In this document: positions 1 to 10,968 of the stretch, piece by piece
Layout: each line of letters opens with the position of its first letter
Position numbering within the stretch: position 1 is the stretch's first letter
Assembly: GCA_036897095.1 (NCBI GenBank)
Contig: JAYMSP010001420.1
Span: 1 to 32,404 of the forward strand
Reading direction: 5' to 3'
DNA length: 32,404 nt
Source of the DNA: Plantago elongata
Lineage: Eukaryota > Streptophyta > Magnoliopsida > Lamiales > Plantaginaceae
Program-made: the position numbers and the translations under genes
Notes under the pieces: generated by a model
Database searches by the model: none
Told to the model about the DNA's origin: nothing
Seen by the model: only the letters and a program-made list of their open reading frames with translations

Positions 1-71
1 CCTCCTTCTCCTCCTCCTCCTCCTCCTCCTCCTCCTCCTCCTCCTCCTCCTCCTTCTTCTTCTTCTTCTTC
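1..71. repeat. TCC/TTC microsatellite
   Basis: An almost pure run of TCC triplets passes into TTC triplets and lies at the very start of the window. On the minus strand it encodes a Glu run followed by a Gly run. It sits in the coding part of the inverted gene copy (1-2512), just after a GKMVASLD-like segment that matches GKMVAGLD near 7905 on the plus strand. It is therefore a triplet expansion inside a former acidic coding region. Confidence 0.9.
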
Positions 72-2512
72 ATCCAAACTGGCAACCATTTTACCCTTGT
101 CTTTCTGAGCAACCGAAGGAACTTGTTTCTGGGATGCAACTTTCTGAGATGCAGCCTTAGCATCATGCTCATCATCATCTTCAGTCACCATAGAATCTAG
201 CTCTGCAGTCGTGACTTTGATGTCTCTTTTAGTTTCAGCTTCTCATCAAGGAATTCCCTTTCCTTGGCATTTTTTGCCTCGAATCTCAGTATCCGGGCTT
301 TCTTCTCTTCAATATGGGATTGACACTCCAGAGAGAGTCTTGTTTCTGTCTCCAACAACTTTTTGAGCTTTGCAACTCTGAGCTCAACAACTTGAATATC
401 GCCATCTATTTGAGTAGTCTGCTGAGCCTGTTCCAGTAAGGCTTGTTAGGTTGTAGAAGGTGGTTGGTACTTTGGTGATGATGGTGGTATTCTCGGAGTA
501 TTGGTTGGAGCAGTTTGACGACCTCCAGAGAAAATCTTTTTCTTGTGCTATGCCACCAGTCCCTAGTGCTGGACTATCATCATCATTATCATCTTTCTTA
601 TCATTATCATCCTTGTGATTTTCTGAAGGAGGATCCTGGAAGTCGTTCCCATCGATCTCTTCCTCATCTTCAGATACCAAGTTGATCACATATGGTAGAG
701 TGACTATGTTTCCATATAACTTCCTCTTGGTCTGAGGGATAGACGCGTAGTGACTTGTGCAATGCAGGGTCGAAGATCGTCTACTTCTTGGTTTGTTCAT
801 CACCAGCCTGAAAAGCTGCTACTAGTTTCCGTGCCACTTCTATCAAGAAGTCTTCATGCATCATAGAATAGTGGGAATAATTCTATGTAGGGAACAAAAC
901 ATGTATGTAGTTTTCCAGATCAAATAAGCGTGCTCTTCACTCTTTATGATCGATCACTCTGGAAATTCCCGAAAGATCAGCCTTTCTTAGCTTTTGCCCT
1001 ACTGAAGCACTTGAGATGCTTCTTGAGAGTGCCTGTCTGGAATAACTCAAGTTAATTGAGTGGTGACTCGACATCAATTACTAGCAATTCAACTGGAGCC
1101 TAAAAGAAAGAGTACATATTAGTTTTGTTCAAACTATTTGTAGATATCTAAGTAATATGAAGTAACAAGCTTTCTGAGCATACCTACGTAGACACACTAG
1201 GCTCGTTGGCTTGAAATTCTGGAGCAACTGGTGCTTCAGATATTTAGTTGTGATGAGAAGATGTTTCCTCAGCAACCTTTTTTTCTACTTGAGCCTAAGA
1301 ATTAAAATAAAAAATGCAATGTTAGAAATGTTTATCAGAAAGGAATTCGAAGAGATATGAATTTATGAGTATTTCACTTACTTCCAAGTTATGAAGCTAA
1401 AATCATTTCTCTCAGAAACCTGGGGGGTCTCTGGAACCTTTTTTGGTGACTTTTCCTTGTTGGCATTGTCCATTTCCATTGGTGATCGCAACAATATCCC
1501 CACCAACCTTTTCTTCAGATAGAGCCTAAAAGAAGAAATCAAAGCATTTGATTAAGTAATGAAGTTAACAAGTTCTTTTTACAGAATAGTGTTGATTCTT
1601 ATTTTACATACCTTCTCAACAGAAGGCTAAAAAACAACCTTTTCAGAAGGTTTTTCACCTTCTGGAATCACTTGTTCTTGTGGCATTTCTACCACTTTAT
1701 TATCTTCCTCAGTTGGAGCCTGTATAGGGACAAACATGAAATTCAACTTACACATAAGAATTTATTAAAGACCAAATTGTTTCTTTTCAGAGACATTTGA
1801 CTACCTGCTTCACATGCTCAGATTTTATATGTGCAGAGGTTGAAAGAACCTTACTTCATTCAGAGGGTTAGGCAATGAATCTTCCCCCTGAAACTGTGTC
1901 TCCATGAAAGCCTCTAACAAAGGAAGTTTATGAGTAACAAGTTAACATTATAAGAATGCTTCACAAGTTAAATATAGACTACTCTTGTTACCTGATTATC
2001 TTCAGACAATTGGGCTTCCATTTCATAGAATGAAGTTTCTGATACTTCGAACCTTTCCTCAATATGATCAACATGAGTTCCTATCTCAGTTTGAGGAACC
2101 TGCTCGGATGCAGGAATTTCTTCAGCAAGAATGTTTACTGGCATCTAGAATGTGGAGGCAATGTCAGTATCCTCCAACATCTGATCACTTTCCACCAAAT
2201 CTTCAACTTCTAGTTGGTGAGTGATAACTCCTTCCGCTGGTGCCTTTTCAGCAACACTTAGCTCGTTTGATCAGAGGAGTTGAGCTTGAGGCTCCACTAT
2301 GAGTCTCCATCCGTGATCTCTTAAGTGTTTCCAGAAATGAAACATTGTTATCAGAGTCGTCACAATCATAACTTGGGACAGACTCATTGATCACATTACG
2401 GTCTTGCACGGAGAGCTCTGGCATTTTGCCTAAGCTGCCTGTTCTTCTCTCAGAGATGGGGTCTCTCTGGATATGATTTAGTTCAGGGGCTTCAACCTCT
2501 TCCACCCTTTCT
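1..2512 (-). pseudogene. Inverted, decayed copy of the intron-containing gene at 4368-9541
   Basis: Read on the minus strand, this stretch matches the plus-strand gene from about 5450 to 7930. Shared landmarks are the GKMPELSV segment (2420s, against 5527), the RMETHSGASSS/RIETHGGASNS segment, the VINLVS acidic block (about 660-690, against 7330) and the DDDSP-GTGG motif. Five GT-AG introns can be placed at 1914-1991, 1720-1804, 1526-1611, 1295-1381 and 1100-1183 (complement). Internal exons of 108, 144 and 111 bp lie between them; the plus copy has 108, 153 and 111 bp. Frameshifts and stops break the reading frame. The 5' part, equivalent to the ORF at 4368-5465, is missing: the copy ends abruptly at 2512 against copia pol sequence. 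The left end continues outside the window. Function is unknown; the encoded protein would be acidic and low in complexity. Confidence 0.75.
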
Positions 2513-3500
2513 GAGGTGAAGTTGATAAAACTTTATTTACTTTAAACCATGATGGGGAACTACTTTTAGTTCAAGTATATATTGATGACATTATATTTGG
2601 ATCTAAAGATAAGCAACTTTGTGATGATTTTGCAAATCTCATGAAAGTAAATTTAAAATGAGCATGATGGGAAAATTGAATTATTTCCTAGGATTGCAAG
2701 TCAAGCAACTGAATGATGGAATATTCATTTGTCAAACAAAGTATGCAAAGGATATTCTCAACAAGTTCAATCTGAAGCTTTCTGAAAAGAATGCTAAGAT
2801 ACCTATGAGCAAAGGAACAAAAATGACTTATATTGAATCTATTAAGAGTGTTGAAGAACATATGTATAGGAAGTTGATAGGTTCACTACTCGATCTTACT
2901 GTAAACAGACCTGATATTCAATATGCAGTTGGTGTGTGTGCTAGATTTCAGACAAATCCTATGCAATCACACTACAACATTGCTATGAAGATATTGAGGT
3001 ATGTGACAGGTACTGTAGAAGTTGGACTGTGGTTTCCTAAAGAAAGTGGATTGAGTTTAGTTCGCTACTAAGGTGCTGACTATGCTGGATCAATGCTTGA
3101 TAGGAAAAGTACTTCAGGAACTTGTTAGTTTTTGGACACAAGACTTATCTCATGGTTTAGTTAGAAACAAAACTCAATTGCTACTTCTACCACAGAGGTT
3201 GAATATATTGATGCTGGTCGTTGTGCTACTCAAATTTTGTGGATACAACAACAACTCATAGACTATGGACTCAATGAAGAGAAAACTCCCATTTTCTGTG
3301 ACAACATAAGTGCTATTGCGTTTACTCCGAATCCAAAATTTCATGCTAGAACTAAGCACATTGATGTTAGACAACACTTCATCAGAGTTCATGTTGAGAA
3401 AGGTAATATAGAGATTCTAAACGTTGGTATCGAAGACCAACTTGCAGATATCTTCACTAAGCCACTCCAGAAAAGTAGGTTTTTTTACCTTAAGACATAG
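2513..3500 (+). pseudogene. Ty1/copia pol fragment: end of reverse transcriptase plus RNase H
   Basis: Translated pieces give the copia RT motif VQVYIDDIIFGSKDK (YIDD catalytic box) at 2570-2605, then MGKLNYFLGLQVKQ, the KLIGSLLDLT and DIQYAVGVCARFQ segments of the RT thumb, and the RNase H end with FCDNISAIA, ARTKHIDVR and QLADIFTKPL. The frame is broken by a lost base near 2651 (just before MSMMGKL), a stop near 3070 and shifts between 3070 and 3240. The fragment starts in the middle of RT: everything upstream (gag, protease, integrase, RT fingers) is absent and is replaced by the inverted gene copy. It is very close by eye to 13091-13932, over about 840 bp, so both belong to one copia family. 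It is the remains of a retrotransposon polyprotein and is not functional. Confidence 0.9.
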
Positions 3501-4233
3501 TTTTGGGATAATGGAGTTGCCAAAGAACTGAAAAGTTCTGAATCTCTAAAAGAGTTGAGTAAGTATAGAGAAAAGGATACATGTTTTTGAAATGGGTATT
3601 TCAGATAACCTATATGAAAAGAAGGGATGCAAAGGTTTATGAGATATGAGACTCAGAAAGCCTATGGCTATCTGGATAAAAGATTCCAGAATAGGTTTGT
3701 ATAGTCCATAAGTACTTAAAACTAGAACTCAACACTATGGACATGCCAATATCCAGTGGTATTTTCTGAAAAAAGGAACTCAGAAGACCATTTGAAGTCA
3801 TGAATCATGGGGGAACAAATAGTCCAACAAGTACAATTTCTGAGAGTCAAACATGTCTAGGGTTTTGTGTTTTTACCATTTTTATGACAAGTAAAATAAA
3901 AAAGGACTTGCCCTCTGAATGAAAAGACCAAAGGTTGTAGTCTCTCACACTAACAGTGACTTATGGATATATATTGCCAAAATTCATTAAGTGGACACGA
4001 GAACAATTGTTGATTGATATCATTGCTTGATATTCAACCATAGCCCTTGATGAATGAATGTTTCATCTTAACGGGTGAGATTAAAACTAATCAAGTAATG
4101 CCTGTTGCGAAAATAGTCATGCCCCACTTCGCATTAAATGCAAAGTAGAAACGTATACAATGCCTGTGCAGTGTACACAATTACATATACGATTCATCTA
4201 TACGTATACTGTATCTATGTATCATTTACCTGT
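3501..4233 (+). other. Post-pol spacer between copia RNase H and the downstream ORF
   Basis: No coding frame or known motif is visible. The DNA runs on directly from the pol stop codon and contains a purine-rich tract (TGGGGGAACAAA near 3808) that could be an old polypurine tract, but no convincing LTR start (TG with a matching copy elsewhere) follows it. The last 150 bp are rich in CGTATA/ATACG words and lead into the TATA box at 4234. Confidence 0.5.
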
Positions 4234-4244
4234 TATATATAAAG
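4234..4244 (+). promoter_or_regulatory. TATA box for the 4368 ORF
   Basis: The sequence TATATATAAAG fits a plant TATA box. A start of transcription some 25-35 bp on would fall near 4265-4280. The following 90-100 bp are pyrimidine- and CAA-rich without an upstream ATG close to the ORF, as expected for a plant 5' leader. The ORF start has good context (AAGAGATGGC). No transcript data are available, so the call rests on spacing and motif only. Confidence 0.5.
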
Positions 4245-4367
4245 GATTCTGGTAAGAGACAATCACTTTTACCAAATCCGAAGTTTTACGTTGCATCAAA
4301 ACAACAAAAACTCTCTAAGTTTTCTACAAATCCTTCTATGCCTTACTCTCAATACTCTACATAAGAG

Positions 4368-5465
4368 ATGGCACCCACAAAGTCCTCTTCCAAGAACTCA
4401 GTAGCGACCGCTTCTTCCGCTGAAAAGCATGGAGAAAAGGAATTGCAAGTGTTGAATAAACGCTTGCTACGTAATTTCAACCTAGAGGGCTGGACCTCCT
4501 GCCTCAGAATTAATTGGGGAGCACATATGGTTGAAATATACCTATATAGAATCTCCTCCACACCATACATGAACTTGATTGTGATGATGCTTTCGAAAGC
4601 ACACATCAAGAAGTTTCTCTGTGCTGCACCAAGTGGTCTATCTCCACTAGATGTCTTAGAGTTTTACAACGCTTCCCAAGTCTACACCAGGATAGTGAAC
4701 AATGTCGAGGAAATGTTCACTAAATCCAAGGTTCAAGGTGGAGAGATAAATCTTCATTGTGATACTTTTTGCAAAATCTTCCGTCTCAAGAATCGTGCAA
4801 CAAATTTTGAAATCAATACGAGAGACAAGGCTCTGAATACAAGTGTCAGAGTGTTGTATGAAGAGGATACAAATGAGAAGATAGAGGACGATCCCTCTTC
4901 TTTCATTTTGGGAAACATTAGAACCAGATATCTCTTTGAGCACTGGAATATTCTTTCCAGCATCTTGCATAGGTGCTTTAATGGCAACAAAAAAAGAATT
5001 GACCAAATCGGTCTGGAGCGTTGGATGATTATGAGCATTCTCCCGAAAGAGCTGAATGATAGGGACAACCTCTTTAATTGGGGGAAGTATACCTTCATGA
5101 AGTTTGTGAATAGGGTTAAGGAATTTGAACTCAAGGTAGTCAAGGGTCGTGCTGACACCAAATCAAACATGCACTATGGCTTGAAGATATGCTACATTTT
5201 GGAGAAGTGCGGAGTAGTGCTCAGAGAGAACATAGACATCCCAGTGACCAACACAATGTACCGACACGCTCATGAGGAAGCCTTGAAAAAGGTTGGCAAA
5301 GATGAGTTGGTTGCTCAGGGAGAAGGAGTATCTGATGAGATCCAGGTCGAGGTCAAAATCGCCAATAAGCCAAGGACCAAGAAACCTAGGGCAAAGAAGA
5401 GGGTGATAATTCTACTTGATGATACACCTCAACCAGAGAGGGCAACACAAGATGTTGAAGCCTAA
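4368..5465 (+). CDS. Uncharacterised 365-residue protein, retroelement-associated ORF
   Basis: This is an intact ORF whose ATG lies about 125 bp after a TATA box in good plant start context. No catalytic motif is seen. The N-terminus is Ser/Lys-rich. The middle (residues 70-150) has the pattern KKFL - SPLDVLEFYNASQV - VQGGEINL - FCKIFRL. To my eye this resembles a family of hypothetical plant proteins found beside copia pol genes, with an LxxFLG...EFFxNA...V..F..TFxLP pattern; that is recollection, not a search. Near the C-terminus a basic stretch, KPRTKKPRAKKR, looks like a nuclear signal. It ends in DVEA just where homology with the inverted copy at 1-2512 begins, and acidic coding sequence carries on downstream. 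The stop at 5463 may therefore be a later nonsense change in a longer first exon. The inverted copy lacks this ORF. Confidence 0.6.
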   Translation: MAPTKSSSKNSVATASSAEKHGEKELQVLNKRLLRNFNLEGWTSCLRINWGAHMVEIYLYRISSTPYMNLIVMMLSKAHIKKFLCAAPSGLSPLDVLEFYNASQVYTRIVNNVEEMFTKSKVQGGEINLHCDTFCKIFRLKNRATNFEINTRDKALNTSVRVLYEEDTNEKIEDDPSSFILGNIRTRYLFEHWNILSSILHRCFNGNKKRIDQIGLERWMIMSILPKELNDRDNLFNWGKYTFMKFVNRVKEFELKVVKGRADTKSNMHYGLKICYILEKCGVVLRENIDIPVTNTMYRHAHEEALKKVGKDELVAQGEGVSDEIQVEVKIANKPRTKKPRAKKRVIILLDDTPQPERATQDVEA

Positions 5466-8400
5466 CAACCCCTTTCTGTCCAGAAAGATCCAGTTCAGAA
5501 AGGAGATCTTTGAGCTTAGGCAAAATGCCAGAGCTGTCCGTGAATGATCTCAATGAGATTGAGAGTCCGTCCCAAATGTTGATGAAGACTCAGAAGATGA
5601 CCTCCCACTCCAAGTGATACGTATGAGATCACGGATAGAGACACATGGTGGAGCCTCTAACTCTTCCTTACTGACCAAGAGAGCTAAGGTTGCAGAAGAT
5701 GCAATCACAGAGAGGTCAATTGTAGATGTCACACCCTAACATGTTGATGAAGGCTTGGCAGTGGATGATAAAATGATGGAAGATTATGACATTGCTTCCA
5801 CATTCAAGTTTCCAGCAAACTTGATTGTTGAAGAAATTCCTGCCTTTGCGCAGGTTCCTCAACTCTCTGAGAGGGATCAAACTGAGACGGGTACTCAGAA
5901 TGATCAAACCGAGGAAAGGTCTGAAGTACGAGAAACTTCAAACAAAGATGTGTATGTTCATCAACAACAAAGCATGGAATCTCCACAAGTACAAGAGGCA
6001 AAGGCATTCGGGTAGCAGAGTGGTTTATCTCTAACTAGTAAGCATTTTATGTTAACTTGTTACTCATATACCATCTTTGTTACTAGCCAATATGGAGACA
6101 CAAACTCAGGGAGAAGCAGAAGTGCCTACCTCTCTGATTGAAGAAGTGATTCCACAAACCTCACAACACATAGAAACTGAGCCTGTGATACAGGTAGTTG
6201 ATTATTTCTGAAAACAAATAATTTTGGTTTTAAATATGTTTCTAAGTGTGGTTTTTAATAAATTCTTTCTTTGTCTCTGTAAACAGGCTCCAACTGAGGA
6301 AGTAAATGAAGTGGTGGAAACACCACAAGAACAAGTGATTCCAGAGGTTGAAAAACCTTCTAAAGACATTGTTTCTGAGCCTTATGTTGAGAAGGTATAT
6401 AAAATAAGAATCAAAGTCTTTCTGTGAATTATTTGTACATACCATTTACTTAATAAAATGCAATATTTCCTCTTACAGGTTCATTCTGAAGAAAAGGTTG
6501 ATGGGGAGACCACCGTGACATCTCCAGCACGAATGGATGTTGATGAAGCCGAGAAGGCTAAATCTCCAGAAAAGGTGCCAGAAACCAACATGGTTGAGCA
6601 AATCATTGAGTCTGAGCTTCCAACTACGAAAGTAAGTGATAACTCATACATCAATATTGTTATTTCTGAACATAACCTTTCTGATTAAATCCATAACTTG
6701 CATTTTGATTTGTGTTCTCAGGTTCAAGCAGAAAGAGAGGTTTATGAGGCATCAACTGCTCCTGTCAACATGGTATCTGAAGCACATGTTGCTCTGGAAG
6801 CTCAATCAAATGAGCCTTGTGTTGCTACACATGTATGCTCAGAAAGACTTGAACTTCACTTTTCTCAGATAATCAACAATTAAGTTTGAATAAAACTAAC
6901 TTGATTACTTTCTTTTAGGCTCAAGTTGTGGTGCCATTGATCAATGTGGATGAGCCACTTGAGCTATTGAAAATTTTCCAAACATTCACTCTGAAGAGAT
7001 ACTTGAAGTGCTTCAGACAATGGCAAAAGCTCAGAAAAGCTGATCTTACAGAGATTGCCAAGGTGATTAACAACAAAGACAGAAGGGAAAGAGGCTTCGA
7101 TCTGGAAAATTACGTTAATGCGATGTTTCCCATAGAGGACTACTCTCATAATACACTGATGCATGACGATTTCACTTATGAAGTGGGCACCAAACTGATA
7201 AACGCATTCAAAGCTGGAAATGAAGAAACTAGAAAGCAGATGGCATCCTACTCTGCCCAAAACACTCACTATTTATCCATATGTACAAGAGGAAGTAAAT
7301 GGGCAGATGATCACCTTTCCCACTGTGATCAATCTGGTATCGAATGAAGAAGAAGAAACTGTCGAGAATGATCTTGATACTTCATCTGAACAACAAGACA
7401 GAGGTGATGACCACATATCTGATGATGACAATGATGATAGTCCAGGACCAGGGACTGGTGGAATGCACAAGGCAGTGCAGGAACATGTACTCAACCTGCT
7501 CCAGACTCTACTCAGAGAGACCCACCATCATCACCAAAAGTATCACCACCACCAGCTGAACAACAAGGAAACAATGACCATAACCAACAGGCTACTTTAC
7601 AAGAGGACATTGAACTTGTTGAACAGCGAGTTGCCAAACTCATGGAAAAATTGGAAGAAGAGACAGGGCTCAATCAAGAGTACTAGTCTCTGATTGAAGC
7701 TAAAGTGGCCCAATTACTGAAGATTGAGGCAGAAAATGTCAAGGAGCGGGAACTCCTTGCTGAAAAGCTACAACTGAAGAAAGATATTGATGCCATGGCT
7801 GCAGAGTTGGACGCTTTGGTGACATTAGATATATAGCATGATGCTTAGGCTGCATCAGATAGGCTAACTATTCCATCACCTCAGAAAGGCTGCACCAAGG
7901 GAAAAGGTAAAATGGTTGCTGGGCTCGACACTATTGATCAGGTTGATCACATCTATGTGAGCATTGATGATGATGAGACACAAGACATGGCTCCAAAAGA
8001 GGATGAAATTCTTCTCTCACATTACAAGAGAGTGTTCCTTGCTCTACATATCTTCTCCTCACCAGACATTACCTCCAAAGAAGACAAATTTTTTGGAGGG
8101 AGTGATGTGTTTGCTAAGCTAGGATCTAATTTAGTTGAAGAAGATTCCCAAGTACTTACATCTGTCCCATACAACCTCAAACCAGTTGCTAAGCTATTGC
8201 TACACGGAGCTACTAGCAATGCCTTATCTACAAAAGATCTAGGCTTGCTTCGTGATGAAGAATGCAACAATGCCAACAAGTCACTTGAGGACACATATTA
8301 TGCCACTCAGAAAGCAGAAGCCATCTATCGTCCGCTTGAAAAGCTGAACCAAAAGGAGGAGTTACTTCTTAAAGAAAATCAAGAGCTCCGAGCAGATGTC

Positions 8401-9541
8401 CAGAAGTTTGTCCGAGTTCCCAATAATCTGCAAACCAATTTTGAGTCTCTCTCACACTCTTTTTCTAGTATGAGTTAGTCACTCATGACTATGGGGGAAG
8501 AGAATACAACTGTCCAGAAAGGCAAAGACAGGAAGAGAAAAAAATTACATACCTCCACAAGTCAGGTTTCAGAAAAGGACACCCCTTCTGAAGAACTCCA
8601 GGTTCTAGAAGCCAGAGTTAGGATCATCAACAAGGCTTAAAAGTATAATAACTAGGGTTTCCAAGGCCCTTGTTATAGTTGAGAATAAGAAACTTTCTGA
8701 AGAAGAAGGAAAGGAAGAAGGAGAGTTTAATGGTCAGGAAACGTGTATTATCCAGTTTGAAATTTTGATAATGATGATGATGAGACTGACACAGATGAGC
8801 ATCCACTTCAGAAGAGAAAGAAAGTGGGTAGCCTTCCTGAACCACCACTGGCAGCAAGACTAATCAATGCCATAACTCGTTCTGGGAACACCTAGTTGAT
8901 CCAAGGAGGATCTTCCAGCACTGCTCCCAGAAAGCATGAAGAACTGACACAGGAGAAGAGCCTAAGTCGAAAAAGGAGAAGGGATCTATTGTTTGGCATA
9001 GTTCAAGATAAAGAACAAGAGGAAAGGCCAGCTATTGCCCTGATTGAGTATGTCAAAACTGATGACAGTCAATCTGCCTATAAGTGCATACATCTCCAGA
9101 ATGGTTGCTGGATCCTTGAGCTACAACATTTGCTATTGAACAAGAGGTTTCCAGAACCAATCTATAATCAAATGATGGCATGGCGAACCAACAAGCCTAC
9201 ATTGCTTAATCCAGCAAACACCAAGACATGACTTGATTTTGAGGTTCAGAAAAGGACTGCCACTTGATTTTGTTTGTCCTTATCCTAAGCCTGATGAGAT
9301 TCACAAGGTCAAAAAGTTGGATGGTACTCTTAGCAGACAGAACAAACTAGGAGTTGAACCTTATGAGTCATTTTACATGACAAAGTAACAATACCTGGAT
9401 GACATTGCTTACTCGGAGGAAATCTACAAGTATTATGAGTTATCACTGTTGAAGGTTAACCATGCATGGGTATGGGGAAAATGCCTATGGGTCAAGCACT
9501 CTGTACACATAAACAAAGACCTTGCCAAAACTTATCAATAA
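5466..9541 (+). pseudogene. Rest of the multi-exon gene: acidic exons, coiled coil, C-terminal domain
   Basis: Coding continues after the 5465 stop in broken frames. Five phase-0 GT-AG introns are recognisable: 6038-6086, 6194-6286, 6395-6478, 6632-6721 and 6833-6918. They leave internal exons of 108, 153 and 111 bp, all multiples of three and all encoding Glu/Val/Pro-rich sequence. The next exon holds a 110-residue conserved-looking segment (6919-7270, LKRYLKCFRQWQKLRKA), an acidic VINLVS block (7330-7470), and a coiled coil (7590-7840, with EQRVAKLMEKLEEE and an interrupting TAG). Then comes a second helical region (7912-8478), an RKRRRD basic patch (about 8965) and a C-terminal domain (8990-9541). 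The last part, after a frameshift near 9227, includes DLILRFRKGLPLDFV and VWGKCLWVKHSV and stops at 9539. Several stops and shifts make it a pseudogene. Its role is unknown. Its position after copia pol suggests an accessory gene carried by, or trapped beside, the retroelement. Confidence 0.6.
6194..6918 (+). other. Four short GT-AG introns separating symmetrical phase-0 exons
   Basis: Introns at 6194-6286, 6395-6478, 6632-6721 and 6833-6918 measure 84-93 bp, are T-rich, and have plant-type ends (GTAAGT or GTATAT donors, TTTTAG or TTACAG acceptors). Each exon between them is a multiple of three and begins with GCT or GTT. The same introns occur at homologous places in the minus-strand copy (1100-1804). 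That agreement between two diverged copies is the main support for real splicing rather than chance splice-like words. Confidence 0.65.
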
Positions 9542-10125
9542 ATTTGTGGACTATCCCGAAAGACAAAACTATCTGTCAGAATGCTACTCCATGAATATGC
9601 TGAAGACTACAGGAGTGTTAACACCCATTGATCCAGAGAGGTGCTGAAGATCTTGTGGCTTCTGAACCAGAGTTAAATTTGAAGAATTGAAGATTAGTAA
9701 TTTAGGATGTCTTATTTGGTGCTTGGATTCCCCTGTTGTCCTAATTTACTTAGTAGTTTTGTATCATTTTGCTGAAATGTTCTTAAATGTTTAATATTTT
9801 TGTAAAAATTAACTTATGTTGTAATGTTTCTTTCTGATGATCATACACTCATAAATCATTTATAAGAAGATAACTTGTCAGCAAAGATCACATCTTGTGA
9901 TGGTTGATGTTTACTTTCTGCACTTAATTAACTGATTGAATATCTTTTGAAATAGTTAAGTGGTGGATTGTTCTCACTTCCATGTTTGTAATAGGACTTT
10001 AAGATAGTCATGGTGGAATGTTTGTTAGTAATTTTGATCAATCACCATATGACTTATCTTTAGCACAAAAAGGTGACTAGTACTCTTGGTTCACTTGAAC
10101 ATTGTAAAAAGGAAATCACTTAGTA
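9542..10125 (+). other. AT-rich 3' flank of the multi-exon gene
   Basis: No coding frame is seen. The region after about 9690 is very AT-rich, with several TTTGTA/TGTAAT-type words that would suit plant 3' end formation (9760-9830). A small perfect hairpin, ATCACA-TCT-TGTGAT, lies near 9885-9905. It probably holds the 3' UTR and the DNA leading to the LTR-like stretch that follows. Confidence 0.4.
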
Positions 10126-10968
10126 TGTTAGTCTAGCTAAACTTGTTATAGGATTATTAGGTCTCTGGTGTAATTTTATTTTTCTGAGAAGACCATGAAG
10201 AAGGATCCTAACAATTGATTTGAATCGAAGATTTGAAGACTGAAGATTGTACAAGTTTATGAAGACAAAAGGTTAAGTCTCCTAGGATAAACTATGTTCA
10301 GAAATCATATTGAATAGTGCATATATTGCACATAACAAGTCTCTGAACATATGACATCACTGAGTTCAGGAGCATGCTAGCTTTCAGAATGGCTCATGTG
10401 TCCGTTGAGACTACTGGACAAGAAATAGTAGTGTGTATTAATTGCACCGGCTGGAAAGTCTCTCAATGCATAGTCCTCTATGAGAAATGAGAAAGGGACT
10501 TCTCAGTACTCATTTCGAGATATCAACGGATTGAATTTTTAAAAGGTCTAACAGATGCTATTCAAACGACTCTCAAATTCATCCATAAATATCACCACTT
10601 AGAAGCTGAGAAATACACACACGAACTACGCTCATATCTACTTATCAAGCAATGTATTCCCTCAAGCATTCATACTACCATTCTCCAAGCATTCTGTTGC
10701 GACTAACAAGCTCGAAAAATCACCAGTAGTTCTAAGTATACTGAACCTATAACACGAGATTGTTATTCGTGAAAGAGTTGATCTTTCGAATACCCTTTCT
10801 GAAGCTCATTCTCCAGAACGGATACCAATTACTTGAGTCAGTAAAAGAGAACCTACTATACATTGAATAAGTGTATTAAGTAGCGTTATCTCTTTCAAGC
10901 TCTATAAAAATATAGCTAAAAAGTTATACGAGAAGCTTACCTGACAAATCAATTTATAACCAACACCA
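10126..10968 (+). repeat. Possible copia LTR remnant
   Basis: The stretch opens with TGTTAG, a common copia LTR start. It carries a TATA-like ATAAATAT (10585) followed by an A/C-rich leader with a GAAATACACACAC-type run, and a further TATAAAAATATAG at 10903, as in LTR promoters. It is non-coding throughout and directly precedes copia pol sequence. No second copy lies in the window, and I see no tRNA primer site (no TGGTATCAGAGC) after it, so the 3' boundary is arbitrary. The call is a guess from composition and position. Confidence 0.3.

Noticed and set aside
4349..5170. Minus-strand frames of 86, 116 and 138 codons opposite the 4368 ORF
   Set aside because: Shadows of the plus-strand ORF, which has the promoter, the start context and the homology to downstream exons.
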